Assembly (NCBI GenBank): GCA_017453365.1
Contig: JAFTKH010000030.1
Span: 1-34,861 of the forward strand
Source of the DNA: Clostridia bacterium
GTDB taxonomy: Bacteria; Bacillota; Clostridia; Oscillospirales; CAG-272
Reading direction: 5' to 3'
DNA length: 34,861 bases
Shown: positions 7,506 to 16,366 of the stretch, piece by piece
Layout: each line of letters begins with the position of its first letter
Numbering within the stretch: position 1 is the first letter of the stretch
The notes under the pieces: model-generated
Seen by the model: only the letters and a program-made list of their open reading frames with translations
Database searches by the model: none
Told to the model about the DNA's origin: nothing
Made by a program: the position numbers and the translations under genes

Positions 7506-8438
7506 ATGAAAAGGCTTCTATCTCCCGCACTTTTGCTTCTTGCCTCGATGCTCTGGGGCTTTGCCTTCGTGGCGCAATCCGGCGCGTCGGCGGTTCCGCC
7601 CTTCACACTCGGGGCGGCGCGCAGTATCCTCGCGGGAATCTTCCTTATATTATTAATACCCGTGCTCGACGTGTCTATGAAGACGGGCAGACGGCTCGTC
7701 TCACGAAAAGGTATAGACGTAAACCGTCACGAGCTCATAGGAGGAGCTATATGCGGTGTCGTGCTCGCCGTCGCCTCCTTCTTCCAGCAGCTAGGCATCA
7801 ACAGCGGCACCGACGGCGGAAAGGCGGCATTCATTACCGCGCTATACGTGGTGCTCGTCCCGATATATGCGCTCGCCCTTAAGCGTCGGGCGCCCCTAAA
7901 CGTATGGCTCGCTGTCGCGATATCGGTTCTGGGCTTTTACCTTCTTTGCATAAAGAGCGACCTTTCTATAGCTCCCTCGGACGCTATTTGCCTTATATGC
8001 TCGCTTATTTTCCCTATTCATATTCTCGCTATAGACTATTTCTCGCCGAGGTGCGACGGTGTTCGTATGTCGGCGGTGCAGTTTATTACCGCCGCGCTTT
8101 TCAACAGTATAATGGCTCTTATATTCGAGCAGCCTATATCCGTCGGCATAGAGTCGATAACCGAGGCGATACTTCCCGTGCTCTATCTCGGCATCATATC
8201 GAGCGGAGCGGCCTACACCCTGCAAATAATAGGTCAGCGCGGTGTCGACCCTGCGGCTGCGTCCATTATACTTTCGCTCGAGAGTGTGTTCGGCGTTATA
8301 GGCACTGCCGTCGTGTTCGGCACGGTTATGACACCGCGTGAATATGCGGGCTCCGCAATCGTTCTTCTCGCTGTGATACTCTCGCAGCTCGACCTCAAGG
8401 GGCTGTGGAAAAAAACGAAGCTCAAGAAAACCGAGTAG
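7506..8438 (+). CDS. DMT-superfamily (EamA) transporter
   Basis: A 310-residue inner-membrane protein of the drug/metabolite transporter superfamily. It shows the family's two five-helix EamA repeats, about ten hydrophobic segments, with typical first-helix LLASMLWGFAFVAQ and GAARSILAGIFLILL, and matching second-half segments IFPIHILAIDYFS and GIISSGAAYTLQIIGQRGVDPAAASIILSLESVFG. A basic loop (about residues 60-80) separates helices 2 and 3 and the tail is lysine-rich. Substrate is unpredictable; members export amino acids, nucleosides or drugs. It is monocistronic between its own promoter and a bidirectional terminator. Confidence 0.93.
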   Translation: MKRLLSPALLLLASMLWGFAFVAQSGASAVPPFTLGAARSILAGIFLILLIPVLDVSMKTGRRLVSRKGIDVNRHELIGGAICGVVLAVASFFQQLGINSGTDGGKAAFITALYVVLVPIYALALKRRAPLNVWLAVAISVLGFYLLCIKSDLSIAPSDAICLICSLIFPIHILAIDYFSPRCDGVRMSAVQFITAALFNSIMALIFEQPISVGIESITEAILPVLYLGIISSGAAYTLQIIGQRGVDPAAASIILSLESVFGVIGTAVVFGTVMTPREYAGSAIVLLAVILSQLDLKGLWKKTKLKKTE

Positions 8439-8503
8439 GCACTCGGCAGCTTTTTCTCCAGCTCCCAAGAGGGGGCGACGAATTTAAGCTCAACCGAACA
8501 AAA

Positions 8504-8545
8504 ACGGACGAGGACACGTGAAACAAAGTGTCTTCGCCCGTTTTT
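8504..8545. terminator. Bidirectional terminator between convergent genes
   Basis: A 14-bp nearly perfect stem (8504-8517 with 8528-8541; one A-C mismatch, one G-T pair) with a 10-nt loop is flanked by AAAA on the left and TTTTT on the right. It can end both the plus-strand exporter transcript and the minus-strand ABC transporter transcript. Confidence 0.88.
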
Positions 8546-8589
8546 CATAAATGGATAAAGCTCGCCTACCTCTAACAGATAGGATTATT

Positions 8590-10317
8590 TTATATATTCT
8601 TGAATTGATAGGCATATAGCTTGCTGTACTCGCCGCCAAGGGCAAGAAGCTCCTCGTGAGTACCCGACTCTACGATACCTCCCATATCTATAACCATAAT
8701 TCTGTCGGCGTTCTTCACCGTCGAGAGCCTGTGGGCGACGACTATGACCGTCCTTCCGCGGGAGAGCTCCTCGAGAGCCGACTGTATCTGCATCTCCGTG
8801 GCGTTATCGAGCGCACTCGTCGCCTCGTCGAGAATGAGCAGCTTCGGGTTCTTTAAAAACACTCTGGCTATAGATATTCTCTGCTTCTGACCGCCGGAGA
8901 GCTTTACGCCGCGCTCGCCGACCTCGGTATCGTACCCGTGTTCGAGGGTCATCACGAAATCGTGAATATTAGCGCGCTTTGCCGCCGAGATAATCTCCGC
9001 GTCGGTGGCGTTCGGATTACTGTAGGCTATATTTTCCCTAACGGTACCGTCGAAGAGAAAGACGTTTTGGGACACTATACCGATATTCCGCCTTAAGCTC
9101 TCTAGAGTTATATCCTTCGTATCTATGCCGTCAAGGGTTATTCTGCCCGAGAGAATGCTGTAGAAGCGCGGTATAAGATTGCAAAGCGTGCTCTTACCGC
9201 CGCCCGACGGCCCGACGAGTGCCAGGGTCTCTCCCTCTCCTATTTTCATATTGAGATTAGATATAACAAGTCTTTCGGATGAGCCGTCGTCACTCTCGTA
9301 TCCGAAGCTCACGTCCTCGAATACTACCTCGCCCTTTATATCCTCGATTATGACCTTACCCGTATCCTCTTCATTTTCAACGTTCATAAGCTCGTAAAAG
9401 CGCTCGAAGCCGGACATTCCGTCCTGAAACTGCTCGACGAGAGTAACTACGCGCCTAATAGGATTTAGGAACATTGATATATAGAGCAAGAAAGCCGCGA
9501 ACTCGCCGGGGTCTATCTCACCGTGGAAAAGGAATATTCCACCCGCAAATATAACGAGAAGATAAAGAGCGTCGGTCATAAACTCCATAACCGCGCTGAA
9601 GGAGCCAAGCGAGCGCATAGCGTCCGAGCGGTATCTAGCAAAGATGCGGTTCACAACGCCGAATTTACGCTTCTCGTGCTCCTCCGAGGCGTACGCCTTC
9701 GTCTCTCTGATACCCGTTATGGAGTTTTCGAGCGTAGTATTTATCTCCGCCATCTGGCGGCGCGAGTTACGCATAGCCCGCATCATAGACTTTCGAGAGA
9801 TAACAGTGAAGAGAATTATAAAAGGAATGACCGAGAACATTATGAGAGTCAGCCGCCAGTCAATACCGACGAGCACGGCGAAGGAGCCGCCAAACATAAG
9901 CACAGCAAGAAAAATATTCTCCGGGCCGTGGTGGGCGAGCTCCGACACGTTATTCAAATCGTTCGTCAGACGCGAGAGCAAATCTCCCGTCTTATGCTTA
10001 TCAAAATAAGAAAACGGTAGGGATTCATATTTTGAGAAGAGGTCACGGCGCATATCCGCCTGCATTCTGACACCCACGACGTGCCCGTAATAGCCTACGA
10101 AATAGTTGCACACCGCCTTCACTACGTAAACGAGCAAAAGCACGGCGGCACCTATAATTATCGGTGTCAGCGTATCTCTGTAAGCATAGTCGTTTATCAT
10201 TTCCTTCGCTATAAAGGGGTAAACTAGGTTGCAGGCCGCAAGAAGCACTGCGGCGAGCATATCGAGTGTAAAAAGACCGAGGTGCGGTCTATAATAGCTT
10301 ATAAATTTCTTTAACAT
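8590..10317 (-). CDS. ABC exporter half-transporter (fused membrane and ATPase domains)
   Basis: A 575-residue type IV ABC half-transporter that should work as a dimer in the membrane, exporting an unknown substrate such as a lipid, peptide or drug. Residues ~15-310 hold six transmembrane helices including the YFDKHKTGDLLSRLTND coupling segment. The nucleotide-binding domain follows: Walker A GPSGGGKST (369-377), Q-loop Gln417, signature LSGGQ (473-477), Walker B LLILDE (493-498) and H-loop His529. It resembles lipid A/MsbA- or BmrA-type exporters in layout. It is the last gene of the minus-strand series from DUF6062 and starts 26 bp after recX; the bidirectional hairpin ends the transcript. 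Confidence 0.93.
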   Translation of the reverse strand: MLKKFISYYRPHLGLFTLDMLAAVLLAACNLVYPFIAKEMINDYAYRDTLTPIIIGAAVLLLVYVVKAVCNYFVGYYGHVVGVRMQADMRRDLFSKYESLPFSYFDKHKTGDLLSRLTNDLNNVSELAHHGPENIFLAVLMFGGSFAVLVGIDWRLTLIMFSVIPFIILFTVISRKSMMRAMRNSRRQMAEINTTLENSITGIRETKAYASEEHEKRKFGVVNRIFARYRSDAMRSLGSFSAVMEFMTDALYLLVIFAGGIFLFHGEIDPGEFAAFLLYISMFLNPIRRVVTLVEQFQDGMSGFERFYELMNVENEEDTGKVIIEDIKGEVVFEDVSFGYESDDGSSERLVISNLNMKIGEGETLALVGPSGGGKSTLCNLIPRFYSILSGRITLDGIDTKDITLESLRRNIGIVSQNVFLFDGTVRENIAYSNPNATDAEIISAAKRANIHDFVMTLEHGYDTEVGERGVKLSGGQKQRISIARVFLKNPKLLILDEATSALDNATEMQIQSALEELSRGRTVIVVAHRLSTVKNADRIMVIDMGGIVESGTHEELLALGGEYSKLYAYQFKNI

Positions 10318-10343
10318 AAAAACAAATCCGCCAGGTGTTTATC

Positions 10344-10925
10344 TTACCGCTTATATCCGTATTTATAAGCAAGCGCGCGCAGCTCCTCCTCTCCCGATAC
10401 TCCCTTTTCTTCAGCAAGCCTTTCAAGATTTGCCGAAAAATCGACCTCTCCCATGTCGACAAGCCGTCTTATCACAGCATCTACCGAGGAGATATCGAAG
10501 CCTGCGCGTGCAAGACGCGCGCGAAGGTAATACTGACCGTGAAGCTTCCCGTTTGCGAGGGAGAGTATCTTCGCTTCCAGCTGTCTTTCTTCATTTATAT
10601 ATCCGTGTCCCTCGCACTCTCTCACAGCGTACTCTCGGGCGCCCTGCGAGAAGCCCGCACGGCGGAGCTTCGCATCAAGCGCTCTTTTACTGTTATCACC
10701 GAAGGAAAGTATCGAAAGGGCGCGGCGGAGCGCGCGAAATTGCTCGTCCTCCGTCATAAGCTGCGGCAGTTCCTCGTTCGGAAGCTCGCTTCCGCGTATC
10801 GGCGAGCCGATAGCCGAGTACGTAATTTTATTCACTGTAAAAGACGAGCTCTCGCCACCGTCAGATATACCCAAGATGACGTATCCGCGTACACGGCTCT
10901 CCTTAACGTACAGAACTTTTGCCAT
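10344..10925 (-). CDS. recX: RecX, modulator of RecA
   Basis: A 193-residue all-helical RecX protein, which binds RecA filaments and adjusts recombinase activity. Family signs are the RALxRALSILSFGDNSKRALDAKLRRAGF block, AVRECEGHGYINEERQLEA, and the C-terminal LRARLARAGFDISSVDAVIRRL three-helix repeat. It directly follows recA, the arrangement typical of many bacteria. Its ribosome site is a GGGGG run four bases before the ATG, and a strong hairpin lies between recA and recX, so recX is likely made at much lower levels than RecA. The N-terminal ~60 residues (beta-rich, with DGGESSSFTVNK) are the extension common in Clostridia. Confidence 0.93.
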   Translation of the reverse strand: MAKVLYVKESRVRGYVILGISDGGESSSFTVNKITYSAIGSPIRGSELPNEELPQLMTEDEQFRALRRALSILSFGDNSKRALDAKLRRAGFSQGAREYAVRECEGHGYINEERQLEAKILSLANGKLHGQYYLRARLARAGFDISSVDAVIRRLVDMGEVDFSANLERLAEEKGVSGEEELRALAYKYGYKR

Positions 10926-10942
10926 AAAACCCCCAAAATCTC

Positions 10943-10976
10943 GGGGGCGGATGCGGGCACTCCGTCATCCGCCCCC
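10943..10976 (-). other. Hairpin between recA and recX
   Basis: A perfect 11-bp GC-rich stem (GGGGGCGGATG 10943-10953 with CATCCGCCCCC 10966-10976) and 12-nt loop lie 28 bp after the recA stop. Only TTTT follows on the minus strand, after GAGA, so termination should be partial at best. In the mRNA, its CCCCC arm could instead pair with the GGGGG ribosome site of recX (10930-10934). Confidence 0.75.
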
Positions 10977-11004
10977 AAGGATAGACCTGACCAAAAGCGA
11001 GGTA

Positions 11005-12102
11005 TTATATTTCCCCGTCATCAAAGTCCTTGATTTCAAAATCATCGTCGGAGAGGGTATCGGTTCCCTCGTCCCCGAGATTGGCAACACGGTCGCGGAT
11101 AAGCCCCTCAAGCTTTGCCATAAGCTCGGCATCACTCTCGATAAGCTTTCTTACGTTATCCTTACCCTGTCCGAGCCTGTCGCCCTCATAGTAGAACCAG
11201 GCACCGCTCTTCTCTATTATCTCGAGCTTTATCGCCATATCTATTATCTCCGAGGACTTGGAAATTCCCGTGCCGTAGAGGATATCAAACTCCGCAACCT
11301 TAAAGGGCGGGGCAACCTTATTCTTAACAACCTTACATTTCGTATGAGCACCGTATACCTCGGCACCGTTTTTCAGAGTTTCCGCGCGGCGTACGTCGAT
11401 ACGCACGGAGGCGTAGAATTTAAGCGCCTTACCTCCCGTTGTAACCTCGGGGTTGCCGTACATAACGCCAACCTTTTCACGAAGCTGGTTTGTAAAGATA
11501 ACTATACAATTCGACTTTGCTATGGAGCCGGAGAGCTTTCTCATCGCCTGCGACATAAGTCTTGCCTGCACGCCGACGTGCGACGCCCCCATATCCCCCT
11601 CTATTTCCTGTCTCGGAACGAGGGCGGCGACGCTGTCTATAACGATAATATCAATAGCGCCGGAATTAACGAGAGTTTCGGCTATCTCAAGCGCCTGCTC
11701 ACCGCAGTCGGGCTGGGACACGAGAAGGTTATTGATATCAACGCCGAGATGCTTCGCATAAATGGGGTCGAGCGCGTGCTCCGCATCAATAAAAGCGGCC
11801 TCTCCTCCCTGCTTTTGCACCTCTGCTATTACGTGGAGTGCTATCGTCGTCTTACCCGATGACTCGGGGCCGTATATCTCGGTTATTCTTCCCTTCGGGA
11901 TACCGCCGACGCCGAGCGCGAAATCGAGCGAAAGCGAGCCCGTCGACACTGCCTGCACGTTCATCGAGGCATTTTCGCCGAGGCGCATTATAGAGCCCTT
12001 ACCGCACTCCTTTTCAATTCTGGATATAACCGTTTCAAGAGCTGTCTTCTTATCGCCCACGGGCTTCTTTTCTTCCGTAGCCGTAGTTTTCTTTGCTGCC
12101 AT
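11005..12102 (-). CDS. recA: Recombinase RecA
   Basis: A 365-residue RecA, the ATP-dependent strand-exchange protein that also triggers LexA cleavage. Walker A is GPESSGKTT (78-86); [21 protein letters not shown], the L1/L2 DNA-binding region with [28 protein letters not shown], and an acidic tail [18 protein letters not shown] are all present. The N-terminal ~15 residues are a lysine-rich extension. It follows galK after 23 bp, a gap that contains neither a promoter nor a GAAC-N4-GTTC LexA box, so recA appears to be transcribed from further upstream or from inside galK. AAAGGAGATA before the ATG is a strong ribosome site. Confidence 0.98.
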   Translation of the reverse strand: MAAKKTTATEEKKPVGDKKTALETVISRIEKECGKGSIMRLGENASMNVQAVSTGSLSLDFALGVGGIPKGRITEIYGPESSGKTTIALHVIAEVQKQGGEAAFIDAEHALDPIYAKHLGVDINNLLVSQPDCGEQALEIAETLVNSGAIDIIVIDSVAALVPRQEIEGDMGASHVGVQARLMSQAMRKLSGSIAKSNCIVIFTNQLREKVGVMYGNPEVTTGGKALKFYASVRIDVRRAETLKNGAEVYGAHTKCKVVKNKVAPPFKVAEFDILYGTGISKSSEIIDMAIKLEIIEKSGAWFYYEGDRLGQGKDNVRKLIESDAELMAKLEGLIRDRVANLGDEGTDTLSDDDFEIKDFDDGEI

Positions 12103-12125
12103 TTTTATATCTCCTTTTATTTTTA

Positions 12126-13400
12126 TCAGAATAACCTTGTTGCACCGACAGGACGGATATTAAGGGGCATAGCCGAGCCGCGCCCGAAAACACTGTCCAT
12201 AAGCTCGATGTAAGCGCGAAGCTCCGTGCGCTCGAGGAACACCTGTATAGTTCCCGCAAATCCGCCGCCGTGAACTCGCGCAGCGCCCCGTTTACCGTCG
12301 AGGAAGCCCTCGGTTATAGCAAGAGCGAGGGAGAGCCCCTGCTCTCTGACGTTCAGCGTTGTATAGACGTTCTGCAGGAACTTAAAGGAAGAGGCTCCCG
12401 AGGCGGATATGACGTCGAAGAACGCGTCCACGTCACGGCCTATAAGCGCCTCCCTAGCCTTCTCTACTCTTCCGTTCTCGCGAAGGAAGTGCAGGGCGCG
12501 CAGAATTGCTCTGTCGCCGACCTCTTCTCTTATCTCGGGAATTTTCGCTATCAGCTCCTCTTCCGTAAGGCCGCGAAGCACGCCTCGTCCAAGCTTTGCC
12601 GCCAGGGCCTTCATCTCCCCGGGAACCGAAGCGTAGTCATCGTTCAAGTTCGCGTGATTTCCTCCGGTGTTTACGATACAAAGAGCATAACCCTCGGCCG
12701 CGAGCGAAAAGTTTATCGGCTCAACCCTCGGCTGTGCGGGATTTTCAAAGTCGATATAAACAAATCCGCCGACGGCGCAGGCCATTTGGTCCATAAGGCC
12801 GCAGGGCTTACCGAAATAGACGTTCTCCGCATACTGTGAAAATTTCGCTATATCCTTATTATCTACCCTTCCGTCGTTGTAGAGGTAGTTCAGGATATTG
12901 CCTATCATAACCTCGTATGCCGCAGAGGAAGAAATGCCGCTCCCCTTCAAGACCTCTGTGTTCGAGTAGGCATCGTAGCCGCCGATATCAAGACCGTGCT
13001 CACGAAATGCGTTCGCAACTCCGGCGATAAGGGCCGCAGAGGTATATTTCTCAAATTTGGAAGGGTCTACCGTATCCATAAGAGATACGACGTCCTCGGG
13101 ATATCCCTCCGACGAAAACCGTATCACGTTATCGTCATTCTTCGCTACTATAGCGATTATATCCCTATCGATAGCTCCCGCGAGCACGCAGCCGTTGTTA
13201 TGGTCGGTGTGGTTTCCCGATATCTCGCTCCTGCCGGGAACCGAGAAAATATAAAGCTCACGTCCGTCACCGTAGAGCTCCGTGAAGGAGTCGATAGCCT
13301 TAATTAACCTGTCGCCCTCGGCCCTCACGTTCTGGTAAAGAGCGGAATATTTTTCGAGCCCGCCCTCATGTAGCATTCTTTTTAATTCCTGTGCGTTCAT
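12126..13400 (-). CDS. galK: Galactokinase
   Basis: A GHMP-superfamily kinase of 424 residues that phosphorylates galactose at C1 in the Leloir pathway. The substrate motif is [16 protein letters not shown] (55-70), a clostridial variant of the usual PGRVNLIGEHTDY. The ATP-binding motif is [13 protein letters not shown] (151-163), [10 protein letters not shown] follows, and the C-terminal motif is [16 protein letters not shown]. The asparagine in GNHTDH replaces the glutamate of the classic signature, so a related sugar kinase cannot be excluded. No galT or galE is in the window. It sits 20 bp after miaA and 23 bp before recA. Confidence 0.88.
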   Translation of the reverse strand: MNAQELKRMLHEGGLEKYSALYQNVRAEGDRLIKAIDSFTELYGDGRELYIFSVPGRSEISGNHTDHNNGCVLAGAIDRDIIAIVAKNDDNVIRFSSEGYPEDVVSLMDTVDPSKFEKYTSAALIAGVANAFREHGLDIGGYDAYSNTEVLKGSGISSSAAYEVMIGNILNYLYNDGRVDNKDIAKFSQYAENVYFGKPCGLMDQMACAVGGFVYIDFENPAQPRVEPINFSLAAEGYALCIVNTGGNHANLNDDYASVPGEMKALAAKLGRGVLRGLTEEELIAKIPEIREEVGDRAILRALHFLRENGRVEKAREALIGRDVDAFFDVISASGASSFKFLQNVYTTLNVREQGLSLALAITEGFLDGKRGAARVHGGGFAGTIQVFLERTELRAYIELMDSVFGRGSAMPLNIRPVGATRLF

Positions 13401-13420
13401 ACCTAATATAATACCTCTCT

Positions 13421-14374
13421 TTAGGTTTTGCAGCCGAGCATTTCCCTTGCCTCGGCCAAAATGTCAAAATAATCCCTCATCGCGCCGTCCTCGCGGTCGA
13501 GAAAGAGCGTCGCCGCCCCAGTTTTATTGCGGAACCAGGTGAGCTGGCGCTTTGCATACCGCCGGGAGGCGAGCTTTATACTCTCCCGCGCGCTCTCCAG
13601 CGTACACTCGCCGCGAAGATAGCCGAAGAGCTCCTTATAGCCTATAGCGCCTCCGGCCGTGCTGTCCTCTGTCAGAAGGCCGCACTCGGAGAGCCGAGAC
13701 ACCTCGGCAACCAGACCGTCCTCTATCATCATATCGACACGCGCATCAATTCTTTTATAAAGCGTTTCCCTGTTGTGAAAATCAAGACATACGGTCGTTA
13801 CGTCTATATCGGGCTCGCCCTCACGCGACAGCTCGTCGAAATAGGTCTTCGTCCTCCCTGTAAGCTCGTATATTTCAAGGGCCCTTATTACCCGGCGCAC
13901 GTTATTCGGGTGCGTTTTCGAAGCACTCTGCGGGTCGACGGCGGCCAGCCGCCTATAGAGCTCCTGTCTCCCTGCGCTGTCCGAGGCCTCGCGAAGCAGC
14001 CGTGCCGACAGCTCGGGGTCAGAGGGGGGAGAAAGGGGGCTTGTCCCCCGTGCGACCGTATCTAGATACAGTCCCGTACCGCCGACGAAGAGCGGTATCC
14101 TTCCTCGCGAGGTTATATCGCGCGCTGCGCGAAGTGCGTCCTCACGGTAATTCTCGGCGCTGTAGGCTTCATTCGGGTCTACTATATCTATAAGATGGTG
14201 GGGAACGAGCGCCCTCTCGCTCGCCGTAGCCTTCGCCGTGCCTATATCCATGCCTCGGTATATCTGCATTGAGTCGCAGGAGATTATCTCACACCCGAAG
14301 CTCCGTGCTACGTCAAGCGAGAGTCTTGTTTTTCCCGATGCCGTCGGGCCTGTTATAGCGAGTGCCGATATCAT
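13421..14374 (-). CDS. miaA: tRNA dimethylallyltransferase
   Basis: MiaA adds a dimethylallyl group to adenosine 37 of tRNAs that read codons starting with U. The 317-residue protein opens with the P-loop GPTASGKT (9-16), then ISCDSMQIYRGMDIGTAK, PHHLIDIVDPNEAYSAENY, GGTGLYLD, and the C-terminal GAIGYKELFGYLRGE and RRYAKRQLTWFRN, all diagnostic. I chose ATG 14374 because it overlaps the stop of the hydrolase gene as ATGA; a GTG at 14395 would add seven unsupported residues. Unlike many bacteria, hfq and mutL are not adjacent. Confidence is high. Confidence 0.96.
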   Translation of the reverse strand: MISALAITGPTASGKTRLSLDVARSFGCEIISCDSMQIYRGMDIGTAKATASERALVPHHLIDIVDPNEAYSAENYREDALRAARDITSRGRIPLFVGGTGLYLDTVARGTSPLSPPSDPELSARLLREASDSAGRQELYRRLAAVDPQSASKTHPNNVRRVIRALEIYELTGRTKTYFDELSREGEPDIDVTTVCLDFHNRETLYKRIDARVDMMIEDGLVAEVSRLSECGLLTEDSTAGGAIGYKELFGYLRGECTLESARESIKLASRRYAKRQLTWFRNKTGAATLFLDREDGAMRDYFDILAEAREMLGCKT

Positions 14375-15306
14375 GCGATAACACCGTCTAACCACGCCCT
14401 CATATCGGCGAATATCTCGTCGCGGTTAATTTCGTTAAACAGCTCGTGACGGCATTCGGGATAGAGCTTTAGCTCAACGTCGGTGCAGCCCTCGAGCATA
14501 AGATGCCTGTATACGTAATTTACACCCTTACCGAATCCTCCTACGGGGTCGGCGTCGCCGCTCATAATGAGCGTTCTCATATCCTTCGGGTATTCTCTGT
14601 ACCACTCTTTTTTATTCGAGAGCGAGAGCATATCGAAAAGGTCGATGTATCCCGAGGCTGTGAAGGTGAAGGATGCGAGCGGGTCGTCACGCTTACCCGC
14701 TACCGCAGCAGTGTCGCGAGAGAGCCACGCGGTGGGCCCCTCCGCCTTATCAAACCTCTTATTGTACGAGCCGAAGGCAAGCGCCGTTATAAGCCTACTC
14801 CGCGAGCGCTCTCCGCAAAGGAGCGACACGCCCCCCGCAACGAGCTTACCGAGAGGAGCCAAGGGGTTTGGCCCGCCCGTACCGTGTATTATCACGCCGC
14901 GCATGCTGTGCGGGTGCCGTATCACGTAAAGCCGCGCGATAAACGAGCCCATACTGTGTCCTAGGAGCACGAGAGGGAGCGCGGGATACGTATTTCTCAA
15001 ATATTTGTTGAAGGAGTGAAGATCGGATAGGACGTATTCTATTCCGTCTTCCTTTGCAAAATAACCGAAATCATTCTCGCACGCCGCAGTTTTTCCGTGG
15101 CCGAGGTGGTGATTTCCCGCAAAGATATAGCCCTCACCCGTAAGATATTCGATAAGGTTCAAATAACGCCCGGGGTGGTCTGTCATTCCGTGGGCGAGCT
15201 GGATTATCCCCCTTGCGGTTTTCAGCTTCGGTGTGTATATTTCCGCATAAACGGTATTTTTTCCGTCACTCGACGGATAGGTAATCTCCTCAAAATTATA
15301 GTTCAT
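14371..15306 (-). CDS. Alpha/beta hydrolase, lysophospholipase/monoacylglycerol lipase type
   Basis: A 311-residue serine hydrolase of the Hydrolase_4 (lysophospholipase) group, with no signal peptide seen. The nucleophile is Ser118 in GHSMG, preceded by the oxyanion segment IIQLAHGMTDHPGRYLNL; the acid is Asp251 or Asp253 in SGDADPVG and the base His287 in ECRHELFNE. A lid-like insert covers about residues 145-235. ATG 15306 is chosen for its GTGAGGG ribosome site and because homologues start near this point. A TATAAT (15325-15330) lies just upstream but lacks a matching -35. The stop overlaps miaA by four bases. Substrate is inferred to be a monoacyl lipid. Confidence 0.87.
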   Translation of the reverse strand: MNYNFEEITYPSSDGKNTVYAEIYTPKLKTARGIIQLAHGMTDHPGRYLNLIEYLTGEGYIFAGNHHLGHGKTAACENDFGYFAKEDGIEYVLSDLHSFNKYLRNTYPALPLVLLGHSMGSFIARLYVIRHPHSMRGVIIHGTGGPNPLAPLGKLVAGGVSLLCGERSRSRLITALAFGSYNKRFDKAEGPTAWLSRDTAAVAGKRDDPLASFTFTASGYIDLFDMLSLSNKKEWYREYPKDMRTLIMSGDADPVGGFGKGVNYVYRHLMLEGCTDVELKLYPECRHELFNEINRDEIFADMRAWLDGVIA

Positions 15307-15399
15307 ATAACCCTCACAGGGCCGATTATATTCAAGTTGTAAGGACGGCAGCACGAAAATCACTCACGCGTGATATCGGCACACGCCGCCCGTTATACA

Positions 15400-16338
15400 T
15401 CAGCCGGTATATTTTTCAAGAAAGCTTGTTACATCCGCCTCGGTTGGAAGCGAGGATATTCCCCCACGCCTCGTCACCGCGAGAGCTCCGACGACCGAGC
15501 CGTACTGCACGGCACTCTTTATATCTCCGGCACCGAGCAGATACCTTATAACCACTCCCGCAAAGAAGGCGTCGCCGGCACAGGCTCCGCCTGCCGGCTT
15601 TCCTGCATTTATCGGAGGTATCATAAAATAGTGCTTTCCGTCGTAGATAAATGCTCCGCGCTCACCCTGTCTTATGACAAGATACCTACAGCGTACCTTT
15701 TTGTAGAGTGCAAGAGCCGCGCGGAGCGATGAGTCCGCCCCTATCGGCCTTATTCCCACCGTCTTCTCCGTCTTCTCCACGTTTGTCGAGAAGACCTCGA
15801 CGAAGGGGAGCGTTTCATAGTTGAAGCCGTCCCTCGCACCGCCTGCATTGACAAACACGGGAACTCCCTTGACAGTAGCGGAGGATACCGTAAAATTGAT
15901 AAGCTCCTCGGGAAGGTCGAGATTAAGATATACTGCATCGGGAGCAGCCTTCAGCCCATCGCCTATATCGTCCGAGGAAAGCTCTCCCGCAGCACCGGGA
16001 TATACCACGCGACGCTCCTTCATATCCGCTTCTTTTATAATAACGGAAAGCCCCGTAGGCTTTTCAGCATCTACCTTCACAGCGCCTGTTCCGACTCCGA
16101 GCTCGCGAAAATACTGATAGAGCTTCTGGCCGTGCAGGTCGCGTCCGAGCCGCGACACTATGTGCGTGTCGGCCCCGAGCCTCGAAAGAGCCGCAGAGGA
16201 TATAACGGCACTACCGCCGGGAACGTAGGCGACACCGCCGTCGTCCGTTACCGTCTCGCCGGCGCTCGGCACCTTATACATATTCATAGACAGCTCCATA
16301 AATGCGCCGCCCACTACCAGTACCTTTATTTTTCTCAT
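15400..16338 (-). CDS. PfkB-family carbohydrate kinase
   Basis: A 312-residue ribokinase-like (PfkB) sugar or nucleoside kinase. The N-terminal signature region GGVAYVPGGSAVISSAALSRLGADTHIVSRLGRDLHG (about 34-70) and the C-terminal signature GGACAGDAFFAGVVIRYLLG are clear. The catalytic base should be Asp256; the usual GAGD anion hole is CAGD here, Cys253 replacing the first glycine. The exact sugar cannot be deduced; ribose, fructose and adenosine kinases share this pattern. It lies 28 bp after the YhaN-like ATPase gene and about 93 bp before the lipase ATG. Confidence 0.9.
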   Translation of the reverse strand: MRKIKVLVVGGAFMELSMNMYKVPSAGETVTDDGGVAYVPGGSAVISSAALSRLGADTHIVSRLGRDLHGQKLYQYFRELGVGTGAVKVDAEKPTGLSVIIKEADMKERRVVYPGAAGELSSDDIGDGLKAAPDAVYLNLDLPEELINFTVSSATVKGVPVFVNAGGARDGFNYETLPFVEVFSTNVEKTEKTVGIRPIGADSSLRAALALYKKVRCRYLVIRQGERGAFIYDGKHYFMIPPINAGKPAGGACAGDAFFAGVVIRYLLGAGDIKSAVQYGSVVGALAVTRRGGISSLPTEADVTSFLEKYTG

Positions 16339-16366
16339 TTCTGTCCTCTAGCTTATTTGTTAGGTT

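Noticed and set aside
10876..11862. 328-codon open frame antisense to recA
   Set aside because: Only a mirror of recA codon usage; no motif and no ribosome site.
12233..12258. GAAC...GTTC resembling a LexA box near the end of galK
   Set aside because: The half-sites are nine bases apart, not four, and the sequence lies in galK codons; not a credible operator.
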